DNA of 64,000 bases from Hydractinia symbiolongicarpus. Lineage: Eukaryota; Cnidaria; Hydrozoa; Anthoathecata; Hydractiniidae. The stretch lies in the NCBI RefSeq assembly GCF_029227915.1, contig NC_079885.1:14891001-14955000 (forward strand), written 5' to 3'. Under the pieces are notes generated by a model. It searched no databases. It had not been told where the DNA came from and saw only the letters and a list, made by a program, of their open reading frames with translations. Shown here piece by piece: positions 11,383 through 23,139 of the stretch. The first letter of the stretch is position 1. Every line of letters begins with the position of its first letter. The translations under genes and the position numbers were made by a program.

Positions 11383-11501
11383 GTCTACGACCATACCACG
11401 ATGAACACACCTTTTCTCGTCCGATCACGGAAGTTAAGCATCGTCGGGCCGGGATAGTACTTGGATGGGGGACCGCCTGGGATCTCCCGGTGTCGTAGGC
11501 T
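11383..11501 (+). rRNA. 5S rRNA, unit 21 (internal TTTT)
   Basis: G31T only, as unit 19. TATTT terminator. Confidence 0.9.
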
Positions 11502-11951
11502 ATTGACTATTTCACGTTACATTATTTATCATTACAACTGTGACGTATCTTTTTTACGCAATAGCCGCTGAGTAAATCAAGTAAGGGACGTGATTAGAAG
11601 TTGCTTTCCCTTCAAAATGGCTACAATCGTGCTGAAATAAATGCGCCACGTCGCAAATGAATGGATTACGAGCGTCAGACAAAGAAAATGGCGATGTACT
11701 TACTTTGCTAACTAACTTTGTCATATGAAAATTAAGTCTGAAAGTACCCTAGATTGCCTTCGTTGGAACTTTTTACCGGAAATCTTAAAGCGCATTATTG
11801 TCGTAAAGAATCGATAGCGCTTAAAAGGAGCTTTCAAATGCACATAAACACGAACTATTTCCGATCACCCAGTCAAGAATTATGATCTTTAAAGTTCGAA
11901 CCATTTTCGATGTAATGTGCTAATAAATCGTAGATATCTACCCGTATGTTT

Positions 11952-12070
11952 GTCTACGACCATACCACGATGAACACACCTGTTCTCGTCCGATCACGGA
12001 AGTTAAGCATCGTCGGGCCGGGATAGAACTTGGATGGGGGACCGCCTGGGATCTCCCGGTGTCGTAGGCT
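11952..12070 (+). rRNA. 5S rRNA, unit 22
   Basis: T76A class. TTTT terminator. First unit of a 1707-bp trimer (units 22-24) repeated as 25-27. Confidence 0.95.
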
Positions 12071-12520
12071 ATTGACGTTTTCACGTTACATTATTTATCA
12101 TCACGACTGTGACGTATCTTTTTTACGCAATAGCCGCCGAGTAAATCAAGTAAGGGACATGATTAGAAGTTTCTTTCCCTTCAAAACGGCTACAATCGTG
12201 CTGAAATAAATGCGCCACGTCGCAAATGAATGGATTACGAGCGTCAGACAAAGAAAATGGCGATGTACTTACTTTGTTAACTAACTTTCTCATATGAAAA
12301 TTAAGTCTGAAAGTACCCTAGATTGCCTTCGTTGGAACTTTTTACCGGAAATCTTAAAGCGCATTATTGTCGTAAAGAATCGATAGCGCTTAAAAGGAGC
12401 TTTAAAATGCACATAAACACGAACTATTTTCGATCACCCAGTCAAGAATTATGATCTTTAAAGTTCGAACCATTTTCGATGTAATGTGCTAATAAATCGT
12501 AGATATCTACCCGTATGTTT

Positions 12521-12639
12521 GTCTACGACCATACCACGATGAACACACCTGTTCTCGTCCGATCACGGAAGTTAAGCATCGTCGGGCCGGGATAGTACTT
12601 GGATGGGGGACTGCCTGGGATCTCCCGGTGTCGTAGGCT
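12521..12639 (+). rRNA. 5S rRNA, unit 23
   Basis: C92T, as unit 1. TTTT terminator. Confidence 0.96.
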
Positions 12640-13089
12640 ATTGACGTTTTCACGTTACATTATTTATCATCACGACTGTGACGTATCTTTTTTACGCAAT
12701 AGCCGCCGAGTAAATCAAGTAAGGGACATGATTAGAAGTTTCTTTCCCTTAAAAAGGGCCACAATCTTGCTGCAATAAATGCGCCACGTCGCAAATGAAT
12801 GGATTAAGAGCGTCAGACAAAGAAAATGGCGATGTAGTTACTTTGCTAATTAACTTTGTCATATGAAAATTAAGTCTGCAAGTACCCTAGATTGCCTTCG
12901 TTGGAACTTTTTACCGGAAATCATAAAGCGCATTATTGTTGTAAAGAATCGATAGCGCTTAAAAAGAGCTTTCAAATGCACATAAACACGACCTATTTCG
13001 AATGATCGAGTCAAGAAATATGACCTTTAAAGTTTGAACCATTTTCGATGTAATGTGCTAATAAATCGTAGATATCTGCCCGTTTGTTT

Positions 13090-13208
13090 GTCTACGACCA
13101 TACCACGATGAACACACCTGTTCTCGTCCAATCACGGAAGTTAAGCATCGTCGGGCCGGGATAGTACTTGGATGGGGGACCGCCTGGGATCTCCCGGTGT
13201 CGTAGGCT
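13090..13208 (+). rRNA. 5S rRNA, unit 24
   Basis: G41A in loop C (TCCAATC). Proximal terminator is TATTT, so release probably depends on the distal T6. Confidence 0.93.
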
Positions 13209-13658
13209 ATTGACTATTTCACGTTACATTATTTATCATTACATCTGTGACGTATCTTTTTTACGCAATAGCCGCTGAGTAAATCAAGTAAGGGACGTGA
13301 TTAGAAGTTGCTTTCCCTTCAAAACGGCTACAATCGTGCTGAAATAAATGCGCCACGTCGCAAATGAATGGATTACGAGCGTCAGACAAAGAAAATGGCG
13401 ATGTACTTACTTTGCTAACTAACTTTGTCATATGAAAATTAAGTCTGAAAGTACCCTAGATTGCCTTCGTTGGAACTTTTTACCGGAAATCTTAAAGCGC
13501 ATTATTGTCGTAAAGAATCGATAGCGCTTAAAAGGAGCTTTCAAATGCACATAAACACGAACTATTTCCGATCACCCAGTCAAGAATTATGATCTTTAAA
13601 GTTCGAACCATTTTCGATGTAATGTGCTAATAAATCGTAGATATCTACCCGTATGTTT

Positions 13659-13777
13659 GTCTACGACCATACCACGATGAACACACCTGTTCTCGTCCGA
13701 TCACGGAAGTTAAGCATCGTCGGGCCGGGATAGAACTTGGATGGGGGACCGCCTGGGATCTCCCGGTGTCGTAGGCT
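13659..13777 (+). rRNA. 5S rRNA, unit 25
   Basis: T76A class. TTTT terminator. Confidence 0.95.
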
Positions 13778-14227
13778 ATTGACGTTTTCACGTTACATTA
13801 TTTATCATCACGACTGTGACGTATCTTTTTTACGCAATAGCCGCCGAGTAAATCAAGTAAGGGACATGATTAGAAGTTTCTTTCCCTTCAAAACGGCTAC
13901 AATCGTGCTGAAATAAATGCGCCACGTCGCAAATGAATGGATTACGAGCGTCAGACAAAGAAAATGGCGATGTACTTACTTTGTTAACTAACTTTGTCAT
14001 ATGAAAATTAAGTCTGAAAGTACCCTAGATTGCCTTCGTTGGAACTTTTTACCGGAAATCTTAAAGCGCATTATTGTCGTAAAGAATCGATAGCGCTTAA
14101 AAGGAGCTTTAAAATGCACATAAACACGAACTATTTTCGATCACCCAGTCAAGAATTATGATCTTTAAAGTTCGAACCATTTTCGATGTAATGTGCTAAT
14201 AAATCGTAGATATCTACCCGTATGTTT

Positions 14228-14346
14228 GTCTACGACCATACCACGATGAACACACCTGTTCTCGTCCGATCACGGAAGTTAAGCATCGTCGGGCCGGGAT
14301 AGTACTTGGATGGGGGACTGCCTGGGATCTCCCGGTGTCGTAGGCT
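14228..14346 (+). rRNA. 5S rRNA, unit 26
   Basis: C92T, as unit 23. TTTT terminator. Confidence 0.96.
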
Positions 14347-14796
14347 ATTGACGTTTTCACGTTACATTATTTATCATCACGACTGTGACGTATCTTTTTT
14401 ACGCAATAGCCGCCGAGTAAATCAAGTAAGGGACATGATTAGAAGTTTCTTTCCCTTAAAAAGGGCCACAATCTTGCTGCAATAAATGCGCCACGTCGCA
14501 AATGAATGGATTAAGAGCGTCAGACAAAGAAAATGGCGATGTAGTTACTTTGCTAATTAACTTTGTCATATGAAAATTAAGTCTGCAAGTACCCTAGATT
14601 GCCTTCGTTGGAACTTTTTACCGGAAATCATAAAGCGCATTATTGTTGTAAAGAATCGATAGCGCTTAAAAAGAGCTTTCAAATGCACATAAACACGACC
14701 TATTTCGAATGATCGAGTCAAGAAATATGACCTTTAAAGTTTGAACCATTTTCGATGTAATGTGCTAATAAATCGTAGATATCTGCCCGTTTGTTT

Positions 14797-14915
14797 GTCT
14801 ACGACCATACCACGATGAACACACCTGTTCTCGTCCAATCACGGAAGTTAAGCATCGTCGGGCCGGGATAGTACTTGGATGGGGGACCGCCTGGGATCTC
14901 CCGGTGTCGTAGGCT
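14797..14915 (+). rRNA. 5S rRNA, unit 27
   Basis: G41A and TATTT terminator, as unit 24. Its spacer diverges from that of unit 24, marking the end of the trimer duplication. Confidence 0.93.
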
Positions 14916-15365
14916 ATTGACTATTTCACGTTACATTATTTATCATTACATCTGTGACGTATCTTTTTTACGCAATAGCCGCTGAGTAAATCAAGTAAGG
15001 GACGTGATTAGAAGTTGCTTTCTCTTCAAAACGGCTACAATCTTGCTGCAATAAATGCGCCACGTCGCAAATAAATGGATTACGAGCGTCAGACAAAGAA
15101 AATGGCGATGTAGTTACTTTGCTAATTAACTTTGTCATATGAAAATTAAGTCTGAAAGTACCCTAGATTTCCTTCGTTGGAACTTTTTACCGGAAATCTT
15201 AAAGCGCATGGTTGTCGTAAAGAATCGATAGCGCTTAAAAAGAGCTTTCAAATGCACATAAACACGACCTATTTCGGATGATCCAGTCAAGAAATATGAC
15301 CTTTAAAGTTTGAACCATTTTCGATGTAATGTGCTAATAAATCGTAGATATCTGCCCGTTTGTTT

Positions 15366-15484
15366 GTCTACGACCATACCACGATGAACACACCTGTTCT
15401 CGTCCGATCACGGAAGTTAAGCATCGTCGGGCCGGGATAGTACTTGGATGGGGGACCGCCTGGGAACTCCTGGTGTCGTAGGCT
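15366..15484 (+). rRNA. 5S rRNA, unit 28
   Basis: T101A and C106T (G69-U106 wobble). T5 terminator. Opens a second trimer duplication, units 28-30 and 31-33. Confidence 0.96.
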
Positions 15485-15934
15485 ATTGACTTTTTCACGT
15501 TACATTATTTATCATTACGACTGTGACGTATCTTTTTTACGCAATAGCCGCTGAGTAAATCAAGAAAGAGACATGATTAGAAGTTGCTTTCCCTTCAAAA
15601 CGGCTACAATCGTGCTGAAATAAATGCGCCACGTCGCAAATGAATGGATTACGAGCGTCAGACAAAGAAAATGGCGATGTACTTACTTTGCTAACTAACT
15701 TTGTCATATGAAAATTAAGTCTGAAAGTACCCTAGATTGCCTTCGTTGGAACTTTTTACCGGAAATCTTAAAGTGCATTATTGTCGTAAAGAATCGATAG
15801 CGCTTAAAAGGAGCTTTCAAATGCACATAAACACGAACTATTTCCGATCACCCAGTCAACAATTATGATCTTTAAAGTTCGAACCATTTTCGATGTAATG
15901 TGCTAATAAATCGTAGATATCTACCCGTATGTTT

Positions 15935-16053
15935 GTCTACGACCATACCACGATGAACACACCTGTTCTCGTCCGATCACGGAAGTTAAGCATCGTCGGG
16001 CCGGGATAGAACTTGGATGGGGGACCGCCTGGGATCTCCCGGTGTCGTAGGCT
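15935..16053 (+). rRNA. 5S rRNA, unit 29
   Basis: T76A class. TTTT terminator. Confidence 0.95.
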
Positions 16054-16503
16054 ATTGACGTTTTCACGTTACATTATTTATCATCACGACTGTGACGTAT
16101 CTTTTTTACGCAATAGCCGCCGAGTAAATCAAGTAAGGGACATGATTAGAAGTTTCTTTCCCTTCAAAACGGCTACAATCGTGCTGAAATAAATGCGCCA
16201 CGTCGCAAATGAATGGATTACGAACGTCAGACAAAGAAAATGGCGATGTACTTACTTTGTTAACTAACTTTGTCATATGAAAATTAAGTCTGAAAGTACC
16301 CTAGATTGCCTTCGTTGGAACTTTTTACCGGAAATTTTAAAGCGCATTATTGTCGTAAAGAATCGATAGCGCTTAAAAGGAGCTTTAAAATGCACATAAA
16401 CACGAACTATTTCCGATCACCCAGTCAAGAATTATGATCTTTAAAGTTCGAACCATTTTCGATGTAATGTGCTAATAAATCGTAGATATCTACCCGTATG
16501 TTT

Positions 16504-16622
16504 GTCTACGACCATACCACGATGAACACACCTGTTCTCGTCCGATCACGGAAGTTAAGCATCGTCGGGCCGGGATAGAACTTGGATGGGGGGCAGCCTT
16601 GCATCTCCCGGTGTCGTAGGCT
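16504..16622 (+). rRNA. 5S rRNA, unit 30 (C-box variant)
   Basis: T76A, A90G, C92A, G97T and G99C give GGGGGGCAGCCTTGCAT in place of the usual C box and helix IV 3' strand. Five clustered changes make impaired transcription or folding likely. T5 terminator. Confidence 0.88.
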
Positions 16623-17072
16623 ATTGACTTTTTCACGTTACATTATTTATCATCACGACTGTGACGTATCTTTTTTACGCAATAGCCGCCGAGTAAATCA
16701 AGTAAGGGACATGATTAGAAGTTTCTTTCCCTTAAAAAAGGCTACAATCTTGCTGCAATAAATGCGCCACGTCGCAAATGAATGGATTAAGAGCGTCAGA
16801 CAAAGAAAATGGCGATGTAGTTACTTTGCTAATTAACTTTGTCATATGAAAATTAAGTCTGAAAGTACCCTAGATTTCCTTCGTTGGAACTTTTTACCGG
16901 AAATCTTAAAGCGCATGGTTGTCGTAAAGAATCGATAGCGCTTAAAAAGAGCTTTCAAATGCACATAAACACGACCTATTTCGGATGATCCAGTCAAGAA
17001 ATATGACCTTTAAAGTTTGAACCATTTTCGATGTAATGTGCTAATAAATCGTAGATATCTGCCCGTTTGTTT

Positions 17073-17191
17073 GTCTACGACCATACCACGATGAACACAC
17101 CTGTTCTCGTCCGATCACGGAAGTTAAGCATCGTCGGGCCGGGATAGTACTTGGATGGGGGACCGCCTGGGAACTCCTGGTGTCGTAGGCT
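17073..17191 (+). rRNA. 5S rRNA, unit 31
   Basis: T101A and C106T, as unit 28. T5 terminator. Confidence 0.96.
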
Positions 17192-17641
17192 ATTGACTTT
17201 TTCACGTTACATTATTTATCATTACGACTGTGACGTATCTTTTTTACGCAATAGCCGCTGAGTAAATCAAGAAAGAGACATGATTAGAAGTTGCTTTCCC
17301 TTCAAAACGGCTACAATCGTGCTGAAATAAATGCGCCACGTCGCAAATGAATGGATTACGAGCGTCAGACAAAGAAAATGGCGATGTACTTACTTTGCTA
17401 ACTAACTTTGTCATATGAAAATTAAGTCTGAAAGTACCCTAGATTGCCTTCGTTGGAACTTTTTACCGGAAATCTTAAAGTGCATTATTGTCGTAAAGAA
17501 TCGATAGCGCTTAAAAGGAGCTTTCAAATGCACATAAACACGAACTATTTCCGATCACCCAGTCAACAATTATGATCTTTAAAGTTCGAACCATTTTCGA
17601 TGTAATGTGCTAATAAATCGTAGATATCTACCCGTATGTTT

Positions 17642-17760
17642 GTCTACGACCATACCACGATGAACACACCTGTTCTCGTCCGATCACGGAAGTTAAGCAT
17701 CGTCGGGCCGGGATAGAACTTGGATGGGGGACCGCCTGGGATCTCCCGGTGTCGTAGGCT
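17642..17760 (+). rRNA. 5S rRNA, unit 32
   Basis: T76A class. TTTT terminator. First gene of block A. Confidence 0.95.
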
Positions 17761-18210
17761 ATTGACGTTTTCACGTTACATTATTTATCATCACGACTGT
17801 GACGTATCTTTTTTACGCAATAGCCGCCGAGTAAATCAAGTAAGGGACATGATTAGAAGTTTCTTTCCCTTCAAAACGGCTACAATCGTGCTGAAATAAA
17901 TGCGCCACGTCGCAAATGAATGGATTACGAACGTCAGACAAAGAAAATGGCGATGTACTTACTTTGTTAACTAACTTTGTCATATGAAAATTAAGTCTGA
18001 AAGTACCCTAGATTGCCTTCGTTGGAACTTTTTACCGGAAATTTTAAAGCGCATTATTGTCGTAAAGAATCGATAGCGCTTAAAAGGAGCTTTAAAATGC
18101 ACATAAACACGAACTATTTCCGATCACCCAGTCAAGAATTATGATCTTTAAAGTTCGAACCATTTTCGATGTAATGTGCTAATAAATCGTAGATATCTAC
18201 CCGTATGTTT

Positions 18211-18329
18211 GTCTACGACCATACCACGATGAACACACCTGTTCTCGTCCGATCACGGAAGTTAAGCATCGTCGGGCCGGGATAGAACTTGGATGGGGGG
18301 CAGCCTTGCATCTCCCGGTGTCGTAGGCT
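18211..18329 (+). rRNA. 5S rRNA, unit 33 (C-box variant)
   Basis: T76A, A90G, C92A, G97T and G99C, identical to unit 30. This is the last gene before the satellite; its spacer is cut after 131 bp. Confidence 0.88.
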
Positions 18330-18460
18330 ATTGACTTTTTCACGTTACATTATTTATCATCACGACTGTGACGTATCTTTTTTACGCAATAGCCGCCGAG
18401 TAAATCAAGTAAGGGACATGATTAGAAGTTTCTTTCCCTTAAAAAGGGCTACAATCTTGC
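18330..18460 (+). other. Truncated 5S spacer before satellite
   Basis: The spacer is normal through ACAATCTTGC and then changes abruptly to satellite (AATCATTGAA) at 18461. No flanking target-site duplication is seen. Confidence 0.85.
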
Positions 18461-21256
18461 AATCATTGAACTACGACGTCCCAATTCCTTTTCCTTGGCG
18501 CTTTAGCGTTAAAACACATTTAACTACGTGCACGGCCCTTTGAACGCTGTAATATGGCCATTTGCATCCTATTAAAGGCCTTATACGTAAATACTGTCGC
18601 TCCACCTGCCTGCGCAAGTTACCATTGGTCTAGTGTTTTCAGTCTCAATGTAATATGACGTCCCAAGTCATTTTCCTTGGTGCCATGGCTTTAGAACACT
18701 TTTAACTCCGTGGATAGCCCTCTAAATGCTGTAATATTGCCTTTTGCAGCCAAATAAAGGCTTAACACGTAAATAACGTGGTTCCACCACCCTTCGCGGG
18801 ATGCCATTAGTCTAGTCCTTCCAGTCTCAATGGACAATGACGTCCCAAGTCGTTTTCTTTGACGCCGTGACGTTTGAAAACGCCTAAGTACGCGCACAGT
18901 CCTCTAAATGCTATAGTATGGCCTTTGTAAGTCTAAAAAAGGCCTTACGCGTAAATCACGTGCTTCCACTCTCCAAACCAGGCCACCAATGGTGTACCTT
19001 TTGCGACTATCATTGAACTACGACGTCACAATTCCTTTTCCTTGGCGCTTTAGCGTTAAAACACTTTTTACTACGTGCACAGACCTCTAAATGCTGTAAT
19101 ATTGACTTTTGCAGCCAAATAAAGGCTTTACACGTAAATAACGTGGTTCCATCACCCGTCGCGGGATACCATTAGTCTAGTCCTTCCAGTCTCAATAGAC
19201 TATGACGTGTCAAGTCCTTTTCCTTGGCGCTTTAGCGTTAAAACACTTTTTACTACGTGCACAGACCTCTAAATGCTGTAATATTGCCTTTTGCAGCCAA
19301 ATAAAGGCTTAACACGTAAATAACGTGGTTCCACCACCCTTCGCGGGATGCCATTAGTCTAGTCCTTCCAGTGTCAATAGACTATGACGTCCCAAGTCCT
19401 TTTCCTTGGCGCCATGGCTTTAGAACACTTTTAACTCCGTGGATAGCCCTCTAAAGGCTGTAATATGGCCATTTGCAGCCTAATAAAGGTGTTATACGTA
19501 AATAGCGTCGTTCCACCTGCCTGCGCAGGTTACCATAGGAGTAGTCCTTCCAGTCTCAATGGACTATGACGTCCCAAGTCCTTTTCCTTGGCGCCATGGC
19601 TTTAGAACAAGGTTAACTCCGTGCACAGCCCTCTAAATGCTGTAACATGGCCTTTTGCAGACTAATAAAGGCTTTAAACGTAAATACTGTCGTTCCAACT
19701 GCCTGCGCAGGTTACCATAGGAGTAGTGCTTCCAGTCTCAATGGACTATGACGTCCCAAGTCCTTTTCCTTGGCGCCATGGCTATAGAACACTGTTAACT
19801 ACGTGCACAGCCCTCTAAAGGCATTAATATGGCCATTTGGAGCCTAATAAAGGCCTTACACGTAAATCACGTTCTACCACGTCCCCAGCAAGGCTACCAA
19901 TGGTCTAGTGTTCCCAGTCTTAATGGAATATGACGTCTCAAGTCCTTTTCCGTGACGCCATGGCTTTAGAGCACTGTTAACTACGCCCACAGCCCTCTAA
20001 ATGCGGCATTATCGTCTTTTGCAGGCTAATAAAGGCCTTACCCGTAAATAACGTGCTTCCATGCTCCCAGCCATGCTACCATTGATGTAGTCCTTCCAGT
20101 CTCAATGGAATACGACGTGCCAAGTCGTTTTCCTTCGCGCTATGGTGTTAGAACACTGTTAACTACGTGCACGGCCCTTTGAACGCTGTAATATGGCCAT
20201 TTGCAGCCTATTAAAGGCCTTATACGTAAATACTGTCGCTCCACCTGCCTGCGCAAGTTACCATTGGTGTAGGCCTTCCAGTCTCAATGGACAATGACGT
20301 ACCAAGTCGTTTTCTTTGACGCCGTGACGTTTGAAAACGCCTAAGTACGCGCACAGTCCTCTAAATGCTATAGTATGGCCTTTGTAAGTCTAAAAAAGGC
20401 CTTACGCGTAAATCACGTGCTTCCACTCTCCAAACCAGGCTACCAATGGTGTACCTTTTGCGACTATCATTGAACTACGACGTCACAATTTCTTTTCCTT
20501 GGCGCCTTAGCGTTAAAACACTTTTTACTACGTGCACAGACCTCTAAATGCTGTAATATTGCCTTTTGCAGCCAAATAAAGGCTTTACACGTAAATAACG
20601 TGGTTCCACCACCCTTCGCGGGATACCATTAATCTAGTCCTTCCAGTCTCAATAGACTATGACGTCCCAAGTCCTTTTCCTTGGCGCCATGGCTTTAGAA
20701 CACTTTTAACTCCGTGCACAGCCCTCTAAGGGCTGTAACATGGCCATTTGCAGCCTAATAAAGGTGTTATACGTAAACAGCGTCGTTCCACCACCCTCCG
20801 CGGGATACCATTGGTCTAGTCCTTCCAGTCCCAATGGACTACAACGTCCCAAGTCGTTTTCTTTGGTACCTTGGCGTTAGAAGACCGGCAACTACGCGCA
20901 CAGTCCTCTAAATGCTGTAACATGGCCTTTTACAGACCAATAAAGGTCTTACACGCAAATCACGTTCTTCCACGCCCCAAGCAAGATTACCAATGGTCCA
21001 GTGTTCCCAGTCTTAATGGAATATGACGTCTCAAGTCCTTTTCCTTGGCGCTTTAGCGTTAAAACACTGTTAACTACATCCACAGCCCTCTAAATGCGGC
21101 ATTATCGTCTTTTGCAGGCTAATAAAGGCCTTACCCGTAAATAACGTGCTTCCATGCTCCCAGCCATGCTACAATTGATGTAGTCCTTCCAGTCTCAATT
21201 GAATACGACGTTCCAAGTCGTTTTCCTTCGCGCTATGGTGTTAGAACACTAGTAAA
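18461..21256. repeat. 182-bp satellite array, about 15 monomers
   Basis: The motif AGTCTCAATGGA recurs at about 18641, 18823, 19188, 19370, 19552, 19734, 19916, 20098, 20280, 20645, 20827, 21009 and 21191, a 182-bp spacing. Diverged forms (CGACTATCATTGAA) fill the gaps near 19005 and 20462. Monomers differ from one another by many substitutions, unlike the more uniform 5S units. No 5S similarity and no lasting ORF. The array runs directly into a 5S fragment at 21257. Confidence 0.92.
19552..19733. repeat. Satellite monomer (representative, 182 bp)
   Basis: Three short inverted repeats recur in most monomers: AGTC/GACT (19552-19555 with 19562-19565), CCAAG/CTTGG (19574-19578 with 19587-19591) and GCCTTT/AAAGGC (19650-19655 with 19667-19672). 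Other constant parts are GACGTCCCAAG, GGCGCCATGG and CTAATAAAGG. The length is close to one nucleosome plus linker. Confidence 0.75.
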
Positions 21257-21304
21257 ATAGTACTTGGATGGGGGACCGCCTGGGATCTCCCGGTGTCGTA
21301 GGCT
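21257..21304 (+). pseudogene. 5' truncated 5S rRNA (nt 72-119)
   Basis: Homology resumes at ATAGTACTTGG, so nt 1-71 with the A box and helices II-III are missing. The C box is intact. The downstream run is TTTCT, so even the proximal terminator is broken. It cannot yield 5S rRNA. Confidence 0.93.
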
Positions 21305-21754
21305 ATTGACTTTCTCACGTTACATTATTTATCATTACGACTGTGACGTATCTTTTTTACGCAATAGCCGCCGAGTAAATCAAGTAAGGGACATGATTAG
21401 AAGTTACTTTCCCTTAAAAAGGGCTACAATCTTGCTGCAATAAATGCGCCATGTCGCAAATGAATGGATTAAAAGCGTCAGACAAAGAAAATGGCGATGT
21501 AGTTACTTTGCTAATTAACTTTGTCATATGAAAATTAAGTCTGAAATTACCCTAGATTGCCTTCGTTGGAACTTTTTACCGGAAATCTTAAAGCGCAACG
21601 TTGTCGTAAATAAGGGATAGCTCTTGAAAAGAGCTTTCAAATGCACATAAACACGACCTATTTCGGATAATCCAGTCAAGAAATATGACCTTTAAAATTT
21701 AAACCATTTTCGATGTAATGTGCTAATAAATCGTAGATATCTGCCCGTTTGTTT
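21305..21754 (+). other. Spacer after truncated 5S
   Basis: A full-length spacer of the diverged family: GCGCAACGTTGTCG, AGCTCTTGAAAAGAGCT (7-bp perfect inverted repeat, 3-nt loop) and GATAATCCAG. It is the form also found after the truncated genes at 23503, 32213, 34459 and 45284. Confidence 0.85.
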
Positions 21755-21873
21755 GTCTACGACCATACCACGATGAACACACCTGTTCTTGTCCGATCAC
21801 GGAAGTTGAGCATCGTCGGGCTGGGATAGTACTTGGATGGTGGACCGCCTGGGAACTCCCCGTGTCGTAGGCT
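21755..21873 (+). rRNA. 5S rRNA, unit 34 (degenerate)
   Basis: C36T, A54G (GTTGAGC in the A box), C68T, G87T (C box), T101A and G107C. C68T with G107C gives a U-C mismatch in helix V. The distal T-run is T5, making the unit 568 bp. Likely a weak gene or pseudogene. Confidence 0.87.
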
Positions 21874-22322
21874 ATTGACTTTTTCACGTTACATTATTTA
21901 TCATTACGACTGTGAGGTATCTTTTTACGCAATAGCCGCCGAGTAAATCAAGTAAGGGACATGATTAGAAGTTTCTTTCCCTTAAAAAGGGCTACAATCT
22001 TCCTGCAATAAATGCGCCACGTCGCAAATGAATAGATTAAGAGCGTCCGACAAAGAAAATGGCGATGTAGTTACTTTGCTAATTAGCTTTGTCATATGAA
22101 AATTAAGTCTGAAATTACCCTAGATTGCCTTCGTTGGAACTTTTTACCGGAAATCTTAAAGCGCATGGTTGTCGTAAATAATGGATAGCGCTTGAAAAGA
22201 GCTTTCAAATGCACATAAACACGACCTATTTCGGATAATCCAGTCAAGAAATATGACCTTTAAAGTTTAAACCATTTTCGATGGAATGTGCTAATAAATC
22301 GTAGATATCTGCCCGTTTGTTT

Positions 22323-22441
22323 GTCTACGACCATACCACGATGAACACACCTGTTCTCGTCCGATCAGGGAAGTTAAGCGTCGTCGGGCCGGGATAGTAC
22401 CTGGATGGGGGACCGCCTGGGAACTCCCGGTGTCGTAGGCT
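22323..22441 (+). rRNA. 5S rRNA, unit 35
   Basis: C46G (breaks the helix III pair G31-C46), A58G (U20-G58 wobble in helix II), T79C (turns the helix IV U-G pair into C-G) and T101A. T5 terminator. Confidence 0.91.
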
Positions 22442-22891
22442 ATTGACTTTTTCACGTTACATTATTTATCATTACGACTGTGACGTATCTTTTTTACGCT
22501 ATAGCCGCTGAGTAAATCAAGTAAGGGACGTGATTAGAAGTTGCTTTCCCTTCAAAAAGGCTACAATCTTGCTGCAATAAATGTGCCACGACGCAAATGA
22601 ATGGATTACGAGCGTCAGACAAAGAAAATGGCGATGTAGTTACTTTGCTAATTAACTTTGTCATATGAGAATTAAGTCTGAAAGTACCCTAGATTGCCTT
22701 CGTTGGAACTTTTTACCCGAAATCTTAAAGCGCATGGTTGTCGTAAATAATGGATAGCTCTTGAAAAGAGCTTTCAAATGCACATAAGCACGACCTATTT
22801 CGGATAATCCAGTCAAAAAATATGACCTTTAAAGTTTAAACCATTTTCGATGTAATGTGCTAATAAATCGTAGATATCTGCCCGTTTGTTT

Positions 22892-23010
22892 GTCTACGAC
22901 CATACCACAATGAACACACGTGTCCTTCTCCGATCACGGAAGTTAAGCATCGTCGGGGCGGGATAGTACTTGGATGGGGGACCGCCTGGGATCTCCCGGT
23001 GTCGTAGGCT
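22892..23010 (+). rRNA. 5S rRNA, unit 36 (helix III variant)
   Basis: G18A, C29G, T33C, C36T, G37C and C67G. C29G faces an unchanged G48, so helix III has a G-G clash here; C67G faces G108 in helix V. Compare unit 49, where G48C restores the first pair. Confidence 0.87.
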
Positions 23011-23139
23011 ATTGACTTTTTCACGTTACATTATTTATCATTACGACTGTGACGTATATTTTTTACGCAATAGCCACCGAGTAAATCAAGTAAGGGACAT
23101 GATTAGAAGTTTCTTTCCCTTAAAAAGGGCTACAATCTT
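23011..23139 (+). other. Truncated 5S spacer before short satellite
   Basis: The spacer stops after ACAATCTT, within two bases of the point reached at the long array. The rest of the unit is replaced by satellite. Confidence 0.85.

Larger units (their letters stand above)
11952..15365 (+). repeat. Three-unit tandem duplication, 2 x 1707 bp
   Basis: The allele order T76A, C92T, G41A occurs in units 22-24 (11952-13658) and again in 25-27 (13659-15365), with matching spacer forms until the last spacer. Confidence 0.85.
15366..18460 (+). repeat. Three-unit tandem duplication, 1707-bp period
   Basis: Units 28-30 (15366-17072) recur as 31-33 from 17073 with the same alleles, down to the shared AAGTGCATTATTG and GTCAACAATTATG spacer variants. 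The second copy is cut by the satellite at 18461. Confidence 0.88.

Noticed and set aside
1-18460. Tandem repeats as a CRISPR array
   Set aside because: The unit is 569 bp with a 119-bp 5S gene; repeats and spacers are both conserved, unlike CRISPR.
18289-18543. 84-codon open frame crossing the 5S-satellite junction (and its copy at 29245)
   Set aside because: It is opened by the junction itself and by C-box substitutions, with no recognisable protein features. The identical copy only reflects the block duplication.
18691-18897. 68-codon minus-strand frame inside the satellite (and its copy at 29647)
   Set aside because: Adjacent monomers carry stops in the same frame, so it is a chance opening in tandem repeat DNA.
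19321-19380. CENP-B-box-like CTTCGCGGGAT in the satellite monomer
   Set aside because: It keeps TTCG followed by A at the right distance but lacks the CGGG half of the box, so the match is not convincing.
18461-21256. Satellite as a transposon or SINE insertion
   Set aside because: No terminal repeats, target-site duplication, poly-A tail or Pol III A/B boxes were found; the 182-bp tandem structure explains it.
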